Source: CAZSPT01 sp964608895
GTDB taxonomy: Bacteria > Patescibacteriota > Patescibacteriia > 2-01-FULL-39-33
DNA length: 36,016 nucleotides
Reading direction: 5' to 3'
NCBI GenBank assembly: GCA_964608895.1
Contig: CAZSPT010000002.1
Coordinates: 1-36,016, forward strand
This document shows, one piece after another, positions 15,056-22,727 of the stretch. Every line of letters starts with the position of its first letter. Position 1 is the stretch's first letter. The notes below the pieces were generated by a model. That model had not been told where the DNA came from, ran no database searches, and saw only the letters and a program-made list of their open reading frames with translations. The translations under genes and the position numbers were made by a program.

Positions 15056-15084
15056 ATCCTAACAATCTCAATCAGAAATGTCAA
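15056..15084 (-). promoter_or_regulatory. rpsB operon promoter
   Basis: Minus-strand TTGACA (15079-15084), 17-base spacer and TAGGAT (15056-15061). The leader to the rpsB ATG is about 110 bases and contains a short GGC/GCC hairpin near 14970-14992. Confidence 0.7.
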
Positions 15085-15129
15085 GAAAAAAACCAAACTT
15101 AACATAATTAACGCTTTTTTTTCAAGCTA

Positions 15130-15158
15130 TTGCTAAAAAACAATTAATCTGCTAAAAT
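15130..15158 (+). promoter_or_regulatory. rpmE promoter
   Basis: TTGCTA (15130-15135), 17-base spacer and TAAAAT (15153-15158); the rpmE ATG is 34 bases downstream of the -10. Confidence 0.65.
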
Positions 15159-15191
15159 ATTAACACTGAATCAAAATAACCAGATATTATT

Positions 15192-15497
15192 ATGAAAAAA
15201 GAAATTCATCCAACATATTATCCGGAAGCGAAAATAACCTGCGCCTGCGGTAATACTTTTAGTATTGGATCTACCGTCAAAGACATTCAGGTGGAAATTT
15301 GTTCGGCCTGCCATCCCTTTTTTACCGGCAAACAAAAATTGATTGACACCTCTCGTCGAGTTGACAAGTTCCAAAAAAGAGTTGAAGCAAAGGAAAAAGC
15401 CGCCGGGGACCGAATCGGCCGAAAAGCAAAACGAGCCAAACAAAAGAAAATTCAGGCCGCCAAAAAAGTGACCGTCAAAAAAGAAGAGCAAAAATAA
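15192..15497 (+). CDS. rpmE: 50S ribosomal protein L31 with basic C-terminal extension
   Basis: 101 aa; typical L31 is about 65-90. The conserved core is residues 1-60: MKKEIHPTYYPEAKITCACG, then FSIGSTVKDIQVEICSACHP and FFTGKQKLIDTSRRVDKF. The two Cys pairs (CACG and CSAC) mark the zinc-binding form. The last 35-40 residues are a Lys/Ala-rich tail (RIGRKAKRAKQKKIQAAKK) that probably enters rRNA. It has its own promoter and terminator and lies divergent from rpsB. No Shine-Dalgarno is obvious. In many bacteria rpmE sits directly before prfA, as here. Confidence 0.95.
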   Translation: MKKEIHPTYYPEAKITCACGNTFSIGSTVKDIQVEICSACHPFFTGKQKLIDTSRRVDKFQKRVEAKEKAAGDRIGRKAKRAKQKKIQAAKKVTVKKEEQK

Positions 15498-15512
15498 CCG
15501 ACCGAAAAAAAC

Positions 15513-15547
15513 AAAAGCGCCCGAAAGCCGGGCTCTTTTTGTTTTTT
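15513..15547 (+). terminator. Terminator after rpmE
   Basis: Stem AAAGcGCCCG/CGGGCtCTTT (one mismatch) followed by TTTTGTTTTTT. Placed 16 bases after the rpmE stop. Confidence 0.8.
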
Positions 15548-15572
15548 AAAATTTATAATATAATAATAAAAG

Positions 15573-16625
15573 ATGACCGCGAAAAACCTTAAAAAAAACC
15601 AAGAAAGATTTGAAGAGCTGGAACGCCTCCTTCAAGACGAGGCGAATATTCAAGATGGCGAAAAAATCAAGGAAATTACCAAAGAATACAACAATCTTAG
15701 AGAAATTATAGCGGTTTCCAAGGAACTGGAAAAAATCAACCAGGAAATCAAAGAAGTTGAAAAAATCATCGCTGAAAACGAAGACGATCAAGAGCTTAAG
15801 AAAATATCTGAAGAAGAAAAAAGCCGGCTGGAAAAGAAAAAATCGGATTTTGAAAAAAAACTCAAAACTTTGCTCACTCCTCCGGACCCCAACGACAAAA
15901 AAAACGCCATTATTGAAATCAGAGCCGGAGCCGGCGGCAATGAATCAGCTCTGTTCGCCGCTGATCTTCTCAGGATGTACCTAAAACTCGCCGAACGGCA
16001 AGGATGGCAGGCTAAACTGATTTCTTCCAATCAGATCGGCCTTGGCGGCTATAAAGAGGCAATTCTGGAAATTGCCGGAGCCAATGTCTATGGAACAATG
16101 AAATATGAAAGCGGTGTTCATCGGGTTCAGCGGATTCCCGAAACCGAAAAACGGGGACGGGTCCACACTTCAACCGTCACCGTCGTCGTCCTTCCCGAAG
16201 CTGAAACAGTTGACTTTAAGCTTGACCCGAAAGATCTTCGCTTAGACACTTTTTGTTCAAGCGGCCACGGCGGCCAAAGCGTCAACACCACTTATTCGGC
16301 CGTCCGGGTAACCCATCTGCCGAGCAACACTATTGTTTCTTGCCAAGACGAGCGCTCCCAACAGCAAAACAAAGAAAAAGCTTTAACTATTCTGCGCTCT
16401 CGGCTTTTAGAAAATCACCGGCAGGAAGAGCGCCGAAAAATCGGAGCGACCCGGAAATCACAAATTGGAAGCGGCGACCGAAGCGAAAAAATCAGAACCT
16501 ACAACTTTCCCCAAGACCGTCTGACCGACCACCGACTTAAAGAAAATTTTAATAATCTTGAAAAAATATTCAACGGCGGAATTAAAGAAGTGATTGAACA
16601 AATCAAAGAACGGGCGGCTGAATAA
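15573..16625 (+). CDS. prfA: Peptide chain release factor 1
   Basis: Recognises UAA and UAG and releases the finished peptide. 350 aa. The N-terminal helical domain is residues 1-105. The codon-recognition motif is PET (189-191) in HRVQRIPETEKRGRVHTS, matching the PxT of RF1 and not the SPF of RF2. The catalytic GGQ is 233-235 in CSSGHGGQSVNTTYSAVRVT. It is followed by a GT2 gene and prmC, whose product methylates the GGQ glutamine. RF2, needed for UGA, is not in the window. Confidence 0.97.
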   Translation: MTAKNLKKNQERFEELERLLQDEANIQDGEKIKEITKEYNNLREIIAVSKELEKINQEIKEVEKIIAENEDDQELKKISEEEKSRLEKKKSDFEKKLKTLLTPPDPNDKKNAIIEIRAGAGGNESALFAADLLRMYLKLAERQGWQAKLISSNQIGLGGYKEAILEIAGANVYGTMKYESGVHRVQRIPETEKRGRVHTSTVTVVVLPEAETVDFKLDPKDLRLDTFCSSGHGGQSVNTTYSAVRVTHLPSNTIVSCQDERSQQQNKEKALTILRSRLLENHRQEERRKIGATRKSQIGSGDRSEKIRTYNFPQDRLTDHRLKENFNNLEKIFNGGIKEVIEQIKERAAE

Positions 16626-16650
16626 AACTCGTCCCGCCGAAATTTTTTAA

Positions 16651-16680
16651 TATAATAAACATAAATATAATAAACATAAA
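16651..16680 (+). repeat. 15-bp tandem duplication containing TATAAT
   Basis: TATAATAAACATAAA occurs twice head to tail (16651-16665 and 16666-16680) in the 59-base space between prfA and the glycosyltransferase gene. Each copy begins with a perfect -10 box. No good -35 lies upstream, so promoter activity is possible but unproven. Confidence 0.8.
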
Positions 16681-16684
16681 CGCG

Positions 16685-17350
16685 ATGACTGAAAAAAAAC
16701 CAAAAATATCCCTAATTATTCCGGCCCATAATGAAGCTGAAAATATCAGCCGGGTTTTAAAAATCGCGGTCCAAGCTAAAAAAATAGATGAAATTCTGGT
16801 CGTCGCCGACGCCTGTCAGGATCAAACCGCCGAAATTGCCAAAAAATTCCCAGTCACGGTGATTGAAAGAAAAAAAAGTCAAGGAAAAGGAAGCGCCATG
16901 ATCGCCGGAGTCGCCCGAGCGTCCGGTAAAATTATCGCCTTTGCCGACGCCGACCTAAAAAACCTGACTATCAACCACCTTAACCAAATTCTTGAACCAG
17001 TAATCAAGGGACGGGCGACAATGTCAGTCGGTCTACGGGATCGGGTCTTTGGTCTTGGAGCTCTGATTCCAAAATTTTTTCCAATGTTCGCAATCGGCGG
17101 CGAGCGAGCAATGACTAGAGAATTTTTCGAAAACCTGCCCAAAACTGAAATTGTCCTGGATTTTGGAATTGAAACCGTAATGAATTACTGGGCAAAGAAA
17201 AAAAAGCTGAAAATCGCCCGGCCGGTTTTAAAAAACCTCCAGCAAATCGTTAAAGAGAAAAAATGGGGCTGGTGGCCGGGTTTTCTCGCCCGAATCAAGT
17301 TAACTAAACAAGTCTGGCGAGCCCGAAAAATTATGAAAGAAAGACAATGA
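16685..17350 (+). CDS. Family 2 glycosyltransferase
   Basis: 221 aa, GT-A fold. The N-terminal nucleotide-sugar site begins KISLIIPAHNEAENISRVL, then EILVVADACQDQTAEIA and KGSAMIAGVARASG. The metal-binding DxD is DADL at residues 88-91. The C-terminal part is short and basic (LARIKLTKQVWRARKIMKER). There are no membrane spans, so the enzyme is soluble or peripheral. The acceptor cannot be told from sequence; a resemblance to small GT2 enzymes acting on lipids or glycerate is possible. The TGA stop overlaps the ATG of prmC (ATGA at 17347-17350), so the two are translationally coupled. Confidence 0.88.
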   Translation: MTEKKPKISLIIPAHNEAENISRVLKIAVQAKKIDEILVVADACQDQTAEIAKKFPVTVIERKKSQGKGSAMIAGVARASGKIIAFADADLKNLTINHLNQILEPVIKGRATMSVGLRDRVFGLGALIPKFFPMFAIGGERAMTREFFENLPKTEIVLDFGIETVMNYWAKKKKLKIARPVLKNLQQIVKEKKWGWWPGFLARIKLTKQVWRARKIMKERQ

Positions 17351-18183
17351 CCGTCAAAAAAATAATCCAGCAAGCGTCCAACCGGCTCAATCAAGCCGGT
17401 TTTTCCCGGCCGAATTTGGAAGCTGAAATTATCCTTGGTTTTGTCTTGAAAAAATCCCGGGAATTTCTTTTAGCTCGGCCGGAAAAGGAAATCACTCCGG
17501 CTTTGGCGAAAAAATTCCGCCAGCTCGTCTCCCGCCGGCTGGCCGGAGAGCCTTTTGCTTATTTAACCGGCCAAAAAGAATTTTTCGGCCTGAAATTTCA
17601 AGTCAATGAAAAAGTTTTAATTCCCCGGCCGGAAACCGAACAGCTGGCCGAAGAGCTTCTTAACCGGCTCAATCAATCCGGCCCGGCCGAGCCGACAATC
17701 GTTGATCTTGGAACCGGCTCCGGCTGCCTGGCGATCGTCGCCAAATTATTCCAACCAACGGCCCGGGTAATCGGTTTGGATATTTCCGAACCGGCTTTAA
17801 AATTGGCAAAAAAAAACGCCCGAAATCATCGGGTTAAAATATCTTTTCTAAAAAGCGACCTGTTAAAAAAAATTTCCAAAATAAAGATAGATTTTCTGGT
17901 AGCCAACCTCCCTTATCTAAAAACCGGCCAAATCAAAGACGGATTAGTCAAATTTGAACCGGCCATTGCTTTGGACGGCGGCCCGGACGGCTCAAAACTT
18001 TATCAAAAGCTATTCAAAGAAATTACCAAGCTGACCGAACCGCCTCAAACGGCTCTTCTTGAAATTAGTCCGGAAATTTTGAAAAAAATTAAGGCCGAAG
18101 CGAAAAAATGCTTTCCTAACGAAAAAATTTCAATCAAAAAAGACTTAGCGGGTCAATCCCGGATAATGATAATTGATTTTTAA
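17347..18183 (+). CDS. prmC: Peptide chain release factor N5-glutamine methyltransferase
   Basis: Methylates the GGQ glutamine of RF1/RF2 with SAM. 278 aa. The N-terminal helical domain contains LAGEPFAYLTGQKEFFGLKF, then the conserved VLIPRPETEQLAEELL. The SAM motif is IVDLGTGSGCLAIVAKLF. The substrate-binding motif, normally NPPY, reads NLPY here (FLVANLPYLK). I recall Leu at this position in other CPR homologues, so it is probably functional. It overlaps the glycosyltransferase gene by four bases and sits in the prfA group, as expected. It converges with dus, with only two bases between the stop codons. Confidence 0.94.
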   Translation: MTVKKIIQQASNRLNQAGFSRPNLEAEIILGFVLKKSREFLLARPEKEITPALAKKFRQLVSRRLAGEPFAYLTGQKEFFGLKFQVNEKVLIPRPETEQLAEELLNRLNQSGPAEPTIVDLGTGSGCLAIVAKLFQPTARVIGLDISEPALKLAKKNARNHRVKISFLKSDLLKKISKIKIDFLVANLPYLKTGQIKDGLVKFEPAIALDGGPDGSKLYQKLFKEITKLTEPPQTALLEISPEILKKIKAEAKKCFPNEKISIKKDLAGQSRIMIIDF

Positions 18184-18185
18184 CT

Positions 18186-19127
18186 TCAAAATTCTTCCAA
18201 AACTTCATCCAGCTCCCTTAAATCGGAAATCCTAACTAGCCGGCAACGAAGCGCTTTCGCCCGCGGCCGGCCGGCGGTATACCAAAGAAGATGTTTTCTA
18301 AGCTCAATAATTCCCCGGTCGCCTTTGGTTTGGTAAGCGAACCGGCCGTGTTTTTTGATAATTTTTTTAATCTCGGAAGTATCCGGCCGGTGATAGCGTC
18401 CAGTCTCAAGAAATTCTTTGATTTCCTGAAAAAGCCAAGGCCGGCCACAAACCCCCCGGGCCAAACCAAGGCCGTCAGCTCCGGTTTTATCCAGAGCTTC
18501 TCGGGCCGTTTCCGGACTAACAATTCCTCCGTTAGCCAAAACTTTTCCCTGAAAAAGTTTTTTTGCCTGTTTGATAATTTCAAAATCAACCGGTCCGGAA
18601 AAAGGATTCTTAAAATAGCGTCCATGAATCATAACCGCCGACACCGGCAAATCCCTGATTTTTTCTAAAAAGTCCAGAGCGGTTATTGAACCAATTCCGG
18701 CCCGAATTTTCACTGAAACCGGCAACCGACTCGTTTTGACGGCCGTTTCAATAATTCGGCGGCAAAAATCAAGATCTTTCATTAAGGTGACTCCGCCGCC
18801 ATGGCTGACGACTTTTTTCGCCGGACAACCGAAATTTATGTCAATTCCGTCAAAGCCGGCTCGGTGGCAAAGCTTAATCGCCTTAGAAAAAGAAAAAAGT
18901 CGCTTGCCGAACAACTGGGCGATTACCGGCTTTTCCGAACGGCTGATTTTCAGCATTTCCAATGTTTTTTTACTTTGATAATAAAGGGCGTCAGCTGAAA
19001 TCATTTCAGTATAAACCAAGTCGGCCCGGCAACTTTGGCAAAGTCGTCGGAAAGCCGAATCAGTTACGCCCGCCATCGGGGCGAGCGCGATAATCGGTGA
19101 AGTAAGTTTTTTCCAAATTCCGGACAT
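18186..19127 (-). CDS. dus: tRNA-dihydrouridine synthase
   Basis: FMN enzyme that reduces specific uridines in tRNA. 313 aa. The TIM barrel starts with IIALAPMAGVTDSAFRRLCQ. The catalytic cysteine is in DGIDINFGCPAKKVVSHGGG (family NxGCP). FMN-phosphate contacts are in PVSVKIRAGIG and GKVLANGGIVSPETAREAL, with GADGLGLARGVCGRPWLF near the end. The helical C-terminal domain is present (LRKHLLWYTAGRPRAKALR). It lies 8 bases after cysS on the same strand. Which tRNA position it modifies cannot be read from sequence; it is closest in pattern to the DusB type. Confidence 0.94.
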   Translation of the reverse strand: MSGIWKKLTSPIIALAPMAGVTDSAFRRLCQSCRADLVYTEMISADALYYQSKKTLEMLKISRSEKPVIAQLFGKRLFSFSKAIKLCHRAGFDGIDINFGCPAKKVVSHGGGVTLMKDLDFCRRIIETAVKTSRLPVSVKIRAGIGSITALDFLEKIRDLPVSAVMIHGRYFKNPFSGPVDFEIIKQAKKLFQGKVLANGGIVSPETAREALDKTGADGLGLARGVCGRPWLFQEIKEFLETGRYHRPDTSEIKKIIKKHGRFAYQTKGDRGIIELRKHLLWYTAGRPRAKALRCRLVRISDLRELDEVLEEF

Positions 19128-19135
19128 TTTAGAAA

Positions 19136-20560
19136 TTATTCCCGTTCTTGAAAATTATTTTTTTTAAGCAGGTAGTCACCGACCCCGTCCTCAACCTGAT
19201 AACCGAGGCGGCCAATTTCCTTTCTGAGCCGATCAGCTTCCCGGTAATCGCCGGCTTTTTTCTTTTTCCAGCGAAGCTCGCCAAGTTTTTTAATTTTTTC
19301 CGGAATTTTTTCAAATTTGGTCTCCCCCAAGCCAAGGCCGAAAACTCGATCAAAATCCTTAAGGGTCGCCAGCTTGACTTGGCCGGGCAAATCCGATTTA
19401 AGAACTTCTCGGCCGGTCGCCAAGGCCCGGGGAATATTAAAATCGTCCTCAAGAGCGGCCCGAAATTTTTCAAGAAATTTCTTTTCCGGGCGGCCGCCGG
19501 AAAATGAACCGGCCGGCGGCTCAAACTGAACCTGAAGGCCGGTCAATCCTTTTTCAGCTCCTTTAAGAGCCGACCAAGTAAGATTTTGCCTGCTTCGATA
19601 GTGCGCTTGAAGAAAAAAATACCTCAAAGCGAGTGGCGAAAAACCCCTTTGCTTAACATCCTCAAGAGAATAAGAGGTTCCTTGAGACTTGCTTATTTTT
19701 TTTCCATTGACAGTGAGATGCTCGTTATGGAGCCAATAATTGACAAACTTTTTACCACTGGCGGCTTCGCTTTGGGCGATTTCATTAGTATGATGAATCG
19801 GAATATGCTCAACTCCCCCCATGTGAATATCAATGGTTTCACCAAGATATTTCTGAGCCATCACTGAACATTCAATATGCCAGCCGGGAAAACCCCGACC
19901 GTCTTCAACCAACCGGGAATAAAACGGACTCGGCCAAGTCTGAAGAGCTTTCTGATGAACACCGGCTTTAAAAAACCACAGGGCGAAATCAGCCGGTGAT
20001 TTCTTTTGAGAATCGCCTACTTCGCCCTTGCCGGCTCGGGAAATGTTTTTCTCACCCTTCTGACCGGAAAGCCGGTAATAATCTTTAGCCTTTGACACTT
20101 GGAAATAAATAGCCAAATCAGTCTGATAAGCATAACCCTTATCTAAAAGGATTTTAATCATCTTCTGAATACCTTTGATTTCTCCGGAAGCAAACGGCTT
20201 TTTCTCCGGCGGAATGACATTAAGCTCCTTTAAGTCGTTTTCAAAAATTTTTAAAAATTTTTTAACAATTTCTTTGGGGCTTTTTTTCTCCCGGCGGGCT
20301 GAACGCTCAATTTTATCTTCTCCTTGGTCTTGATCGCTGGCCAAATGGCCAACATCAGTATAATTGCGAGCCATTTTTACCTGATAGCCAAGATATTCAA
20401 GACCACGACGGATTAAATCGGCTAAAACAACCGCCCGGAGATTGCCAAGATGCTGAGTCCAATACAAAGTCGGGCCGCAGTGATAAAAAGTGACCTTCTT
20501 GTCCTTTAAAGGCTTAAATTTTTCTTTCCTTCTCGTTAAAGTATTATAAACGGTGAGCAT
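19136..20560 (-). CDS. cysS: Cysteinyl-tRNA synthetase
   Basis: Charges tRNA-Cys. 474 aa. Class I landmarks are the HIGH-type motif QHLGN in YHCGPTLYWTQHLGNLRAVV and the KMSKS-type KISKS in GKKISKSQGTSYSL. Zinc ligands are seen in YHCGPT, GWHIECSVMAQKYLG and VEHIPIHHTNEIAQSEA. The C-terminal helical domain is complete (KKKAGDYREADRLRKEIGRL). Start ATG 20558-20560. It has its own promoter and leads into dus. Confidence 0.96.
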   Translation of the reverse strand: MLTVYNTLTRRKEKFKPLKDKKVTFYHCGPTLYWTQHLGNLRAVVLADLIRRGLEYLGYQVKMARNYTDVGHLASDQDQGEDKIERSARREKKSPKEIVKKFLKIFENDLKELNVIPPEKKPFASGEIKGIQKMIKILLDKGYAYQTDLAIYFQVSKAKDYYRLSGQKGEKNISRAGKGEVGDSQKKSPADFALWFFKAGVHQKALQTWPSPFYSRLVEDGRGFPGWHIECSVMAQKYLGETIDIHMGGVEHIPIHHTNEIAQSEAASGKKFVNYWLHNEHLTVNGKKISKSQGTSYSLEDVKQRGFSPLALRYFFLQAHYRSRQNLTWSALKGAEKGLTGLQVQFEPPAGSFSGGRPEKKFLEKFRAALEDDFNIPRALATGREVLKSDLPGQVKLATLKDFDRVFGLGLGETKFEKIPEKIKKLGELRWKKKKAGDYREADRLRKEIGRLGYQVEDGVGDYLLKKNNFQERE

Positions 20561-20575
20561 ATCGCTTTTATTTTT

Positions 20576-20604
20576 ATTTTAAGGGTTATCAGCTTTTTTT
20601 TCAA
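20576..20604 (-). promoter_or_regulatory. cysS-dus promoter
   Basis: Minus-strand TTGAAA (20599-20604), 17-base spacer and TAAAAT (20576-20581), just after the terminator of the small Cys-rich gene pair. Confidence 0.65.
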
Positions 20605-20623
20605 GGATTGGTTTTGATTTTAC

Positions 20624-20651
20624 AAAAAAGAGGCCTGATATATCAGGCCTC
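20624..20651 (-). terminator. Terminator of the small gene pair
   Basis: Perfect palindrome GAGGCCTGATA/TATCAGGCCTC (20630-20651), then TTTTTTG on the minus strand. It begins right after the stop codon of the 90-aa gene. Confidence 0.92.
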
Positions 20652-20652
20652 G

Positions 20653-20925
20653 TCAGCTTTCCTTAAGGGTTTGGAAAAAACCGCCGGAAACATTCCCGGC
20701 ATAAGGAATTCCGTCAATCAAAAAATGCTCCTTAACCGCCAAAGCGTCCTTTTCTCCCTGTAAACCGGCTTTTTCAGAAAAATTAGCGCAAACCAGATTC
20801 ACTTTGCAGAAAAAACAGCTAAAATACTCCGGTCGGCCGGCAATGGTTAGGCCGTTCCCTTGGCCCGGCCTTGTTCCCGCCATTTGCAGATCCGCCGAAT
20901 TTTCCTTAATCTCTTTTGTTTTCAT
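20653..20925 (-). CDS. Hypothetical small protein, 90 aa, partner of the Cys-rich gene
   Basis: Start ATG 20923-20925 is fixed by GAGGAGA, which lies in the last codons of the upstream gene; the open frame extends further upstream but without support. The protein has a polar N-terminus (MKTKEIKENSADLQ), a Gly-rich stretch (GTRPGQGNGLTIAG), a three-Cys segment (SCFFCKVNLVCANF) and a C-terminal FLIDGIPYAGNVSGGFF. No membrane segment or signal peptide. I do not recognise it. Tight coupling to the Cys-rich gene, a shared promoter and leader, and a shared terminator show that the two act as one unit. Confidence 0.72.
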   Translation of the reverse strand: MKTKEIKENSADLQMAGTRPGQGNGLTIAGRPEYFSCFFCKVNLVCANFSEKAGLQGEKDALAVKEHFLIDGIPYAGNVSGGFFQTLKES

Positions 20926-20926
20926 A

Positions 20927-21145
20927 TTATCTCCTCTCAGAATCAAAAATACCGGCTCCTGCTCGACGATTCCGGCCACCGGTCAAAAGACAAAGAAAAC
21001 AAGTCTTTTGAAAACAGCAGCGGCCGTCCTCATCTTTAAAACAAAGCTGATTGCCGCAAACCGAACAAACTTCCCTCTCTAAACAGTCAAGCGAACATTT
21101 TTCCCGCTCCGGACAACCAGTCCGGCGCGATTTTTTCCTTTCCAT
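20927..21145 (-). CDS. Small cysteine-rich protein, 72 aa
   Basis: Start ATG 21143-21145 with a near-perfect AAGGAGGAG ribosome site. Ten cysteines lie between residues 11 and 52: C11, C17, C21, C27, C30 (CSVC), C35, C43-C44, C49, C52 (CFLC). The spacing suggests binding of two zinc ions or an iron-sulfur cluster rather than disulfides, because there is no signal peptide. The ends are basic (MERKKSRRT and GGRNRRAGAG). I do not recognise the family. It is the first gene of a two-gene unit behind a strong promoter and a structured leader of about 180 bases. Its TAA stop lies two bases before the next ATG. Confidence 0.75.
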   Translation of the reverse strand: MERKKSRRTGCPEREKCSLDCLEREVCSVCGNQLCFKDEDGRCCFQKTCFLCLLTGGRNRRAGAGIFDSERR

Positions 21146-21181
21146 AACTCCTCCTTCTTTATTTTCAAAGTGCGATAAAAT

Positions 21182-21256
21182 AAAAAATCCCCAAACGGGG
21201 AGTTTTATCAATCTGGAATAAAGCCAGTCTTAACAAAACTCCCGCCCGTTTCGGGG
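21182..21256 (-). promoter_or_regulatory. Structured leader, possible attenuator or riboswitch
   Basis: Read on the minus strand: a short CCCG-aaa-CGGG hairpin (21245-21255), then a long stem GGGAGTTTT (21235-21243) with AAAACTCCC (21198-21206) enclosing a CTGG/CCAG hairpin (21213-21227). A CCCC-gttt-GGGG hairpin (21189-21200) follows, flanked by ATTTTTT. The long stem and the terminator-like hairpin share bases 21198-21200, so they exclude each other. The element precedes the Cys-rich gene by about 40 bases. Confidence 0.5.
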
Positions 21257-21334
21257 AATAAGCAAAACAACCAATCCCAAAAAAGATTGAAATGTTTTTT
21301 GAACATTTTTTTTCCGCAAAATCATACGCGGATT

Positions 21335-21364
21335 ATTATAATCAACCAAAAAACTACTTGTCAA
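21335..21364 (-). promoter_or_regulatory. Promoter of the Cys-rich gene pair
   Basis: Perfect TTGACA (21359-21364) and perfect TATAAT (21335-21340), with an 18-base spacer, on the minus strand, starting 5 bases after the murF stop. It is one of the best consensus promoters in the window. Confidence 0.88.
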
Positions 21365-21369
21365 ATTTT

Positions 21370-22662
21370 CTATCCCCAAGGTTTTTCCTGGCGGACAAGC
21401 AGCCGCTTTGCCTTAAGAGGTTCAGCCATAATTTCCTTGACAATTTTTTCCAGTCTGATCCCTTGAGATGCTTTAACCAAAATCAAATCCCCTTCAGCGA
21501 TTCTTTCCTGAAGAAACCGGCCGGCCCGGCCGACGTCAGAAAAGACAAAAATATCGTCGGTATCCATTCCCTGACGCTGAGCTTCGGCGGCGATTGTCCG
21601 GGCCCGTTCGCCAATAGTGATTAAAACATCGGCTTTATTATCAACGACTTTTTTTCCGACTTTCCGATGAGCCTCGTCAGTATAAGCGCCAAGCTCAAGC
21701 ATATCTCCCAAAACAGCGAATTTTTTGCCGGCCGCTTTCAGCCGTCCGAGTAAATCCAAGGCGACCATAACAGAATCCGGCCCGGCGTTATAGCTATCGT
21801 CAATAATTAAAGAACCTTTAATTCCTTCAATTAGACTAGTTCGGCCCGGCGGCGGTTGAAACAACCGAAGGCTTTGGGAAATTTCAACCAGATTAATACC
21901 GTAAATCAAACCAACCGCCGCTCCGGCCAAAGCGGCGTAAATTAAATGCTCACCGAGAACTTTGGGTAAAAAAACCGGAACAGTGCTTCCTTGATAATTC
22001 AACTTAAAATTAAGACCGGCGGCAGAATACCCCCGCTCGGAGCGGTAAAAAGAAATTTCCAAAGCTTTTAAATCAACTTGGGAATTCTCAATTCCGTAAC
22101 TAAATTTCTGATTTTTGATTTTTCCGGCAATCTCCCGAATATTTTTGTTATCAAAATTAAAAACCGCCCAGCCGTTCCGAGGCAGTCGACTGACAATCTT
22201 TGATTTTTCTTCGGTAATTTTTTCAAGACTTTTGAAAAATTCAAGATGAACCGGACTAATATTGGTAATTACTCCGATTTTCGGCGGCGCCAAATCAACA
22301 AGATAATCCATATCCCCTTCCCGGTCAACCGCCATTTCCAAAATCAAAATTTCAGGATATCTTTTTTCTTTCCAGACAAGAATCGCTGCTGCTTTAACAA
22401 AAACCCCCAGCCAGCCCCAAAAAGTCCGACCGCCGGAGCTCGCTCCGATAATCGTCAAAGGAAGACCGATTTCATTATTATAATTCTTGATATTCCTCCG
22501 GACGTTAAATTTTGGAGACAAAACCGAATAAATCGCCTCTTTGGCTGAAGTTTTGCCGACGCTGCCAGTCACTCCGATAATCTCCGGCTGATATTTTCTT
22601 AAAATCGCTTTGACCAGAATTTTAAGAATTTTTTGCACGACTTTTTTACAAAAATTTTTCAT
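21370..22662 (-). CDS. murF: UDP-MurNAc-tripeptide-D-Ala-D-Ala ligase-like, MurF
   Basis: ATP-dependent ligase completing the peptidoglycan precursor peptide. 430 aa from ATG 22660-22662; the frame also opens at a TTG 60 bases upstream, which I think less likely. The ATP P-loop is IIGVTGSVGKTSAKEAIYSV, followed by VRRNIKNYNNEIGLPLTIIG and the central domain (EILILEMAVDREGDMDYLVD, then GVITNISPVHLEFFKSLEKI). The C-terminal domain shows GSLIIDDSYNAGPDSVMVAL and KFAVLGDMLELGAYTDEAHR. Last gene of the mraZ cluster. MurC/D/E and mraY, often adjacent elsewhere, are absent here. Confidence 0.93.
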   Translation of the reverse strand: MKNFCKKVVQKILKILVKAILRKYQPEIIGVTGSVGKTSAKEAIYSVLSPKFNVRRNIKNYNNEIGLPLTIIGASSGGRTFWGWLGVFVKAAAILVWKEKRYPEILILEMAVDREGDMDYLVDLAPPKIGVITNISPVHLEFFKSLEKITEEKSKIVSRLPRNGWAVFNFDNKNIREIAGKIKNQKFSYGIENSQVDLKALEISFYRSERGYSAAGLNFKLNYQGSTVPVFLPKVLGEHLIYAALAGAAVGLIYGINLVEISQSLRLFQPPPGRTSLIEGIKGSLIIDDSYNAGPDSVMVALDLLGRLKAAGKKFAVLGDMLELGAYTDEAHRKVGKKVVDNKADVLITIGERARTIAAEAQRQGMDTDDIFVFSDVGRAGRFLQERIAEGDLILVKASQGIRLEKIVKEIMAEPLKAKRLLVRQEKPWG

Positions 22663-22727
22663 TTGGAAAAAATTATCTCTAAGATAATTATTGATAATAC
22701 CTTTAAAAAAAGAAAAAATCAACCTGG

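Noticed and set aside
22663..22722. Longer MurF beginning at TTG 22722
   Set aside because: Possible, but the ATG at 22662 fits the family N-terminus better; left as a doubt.
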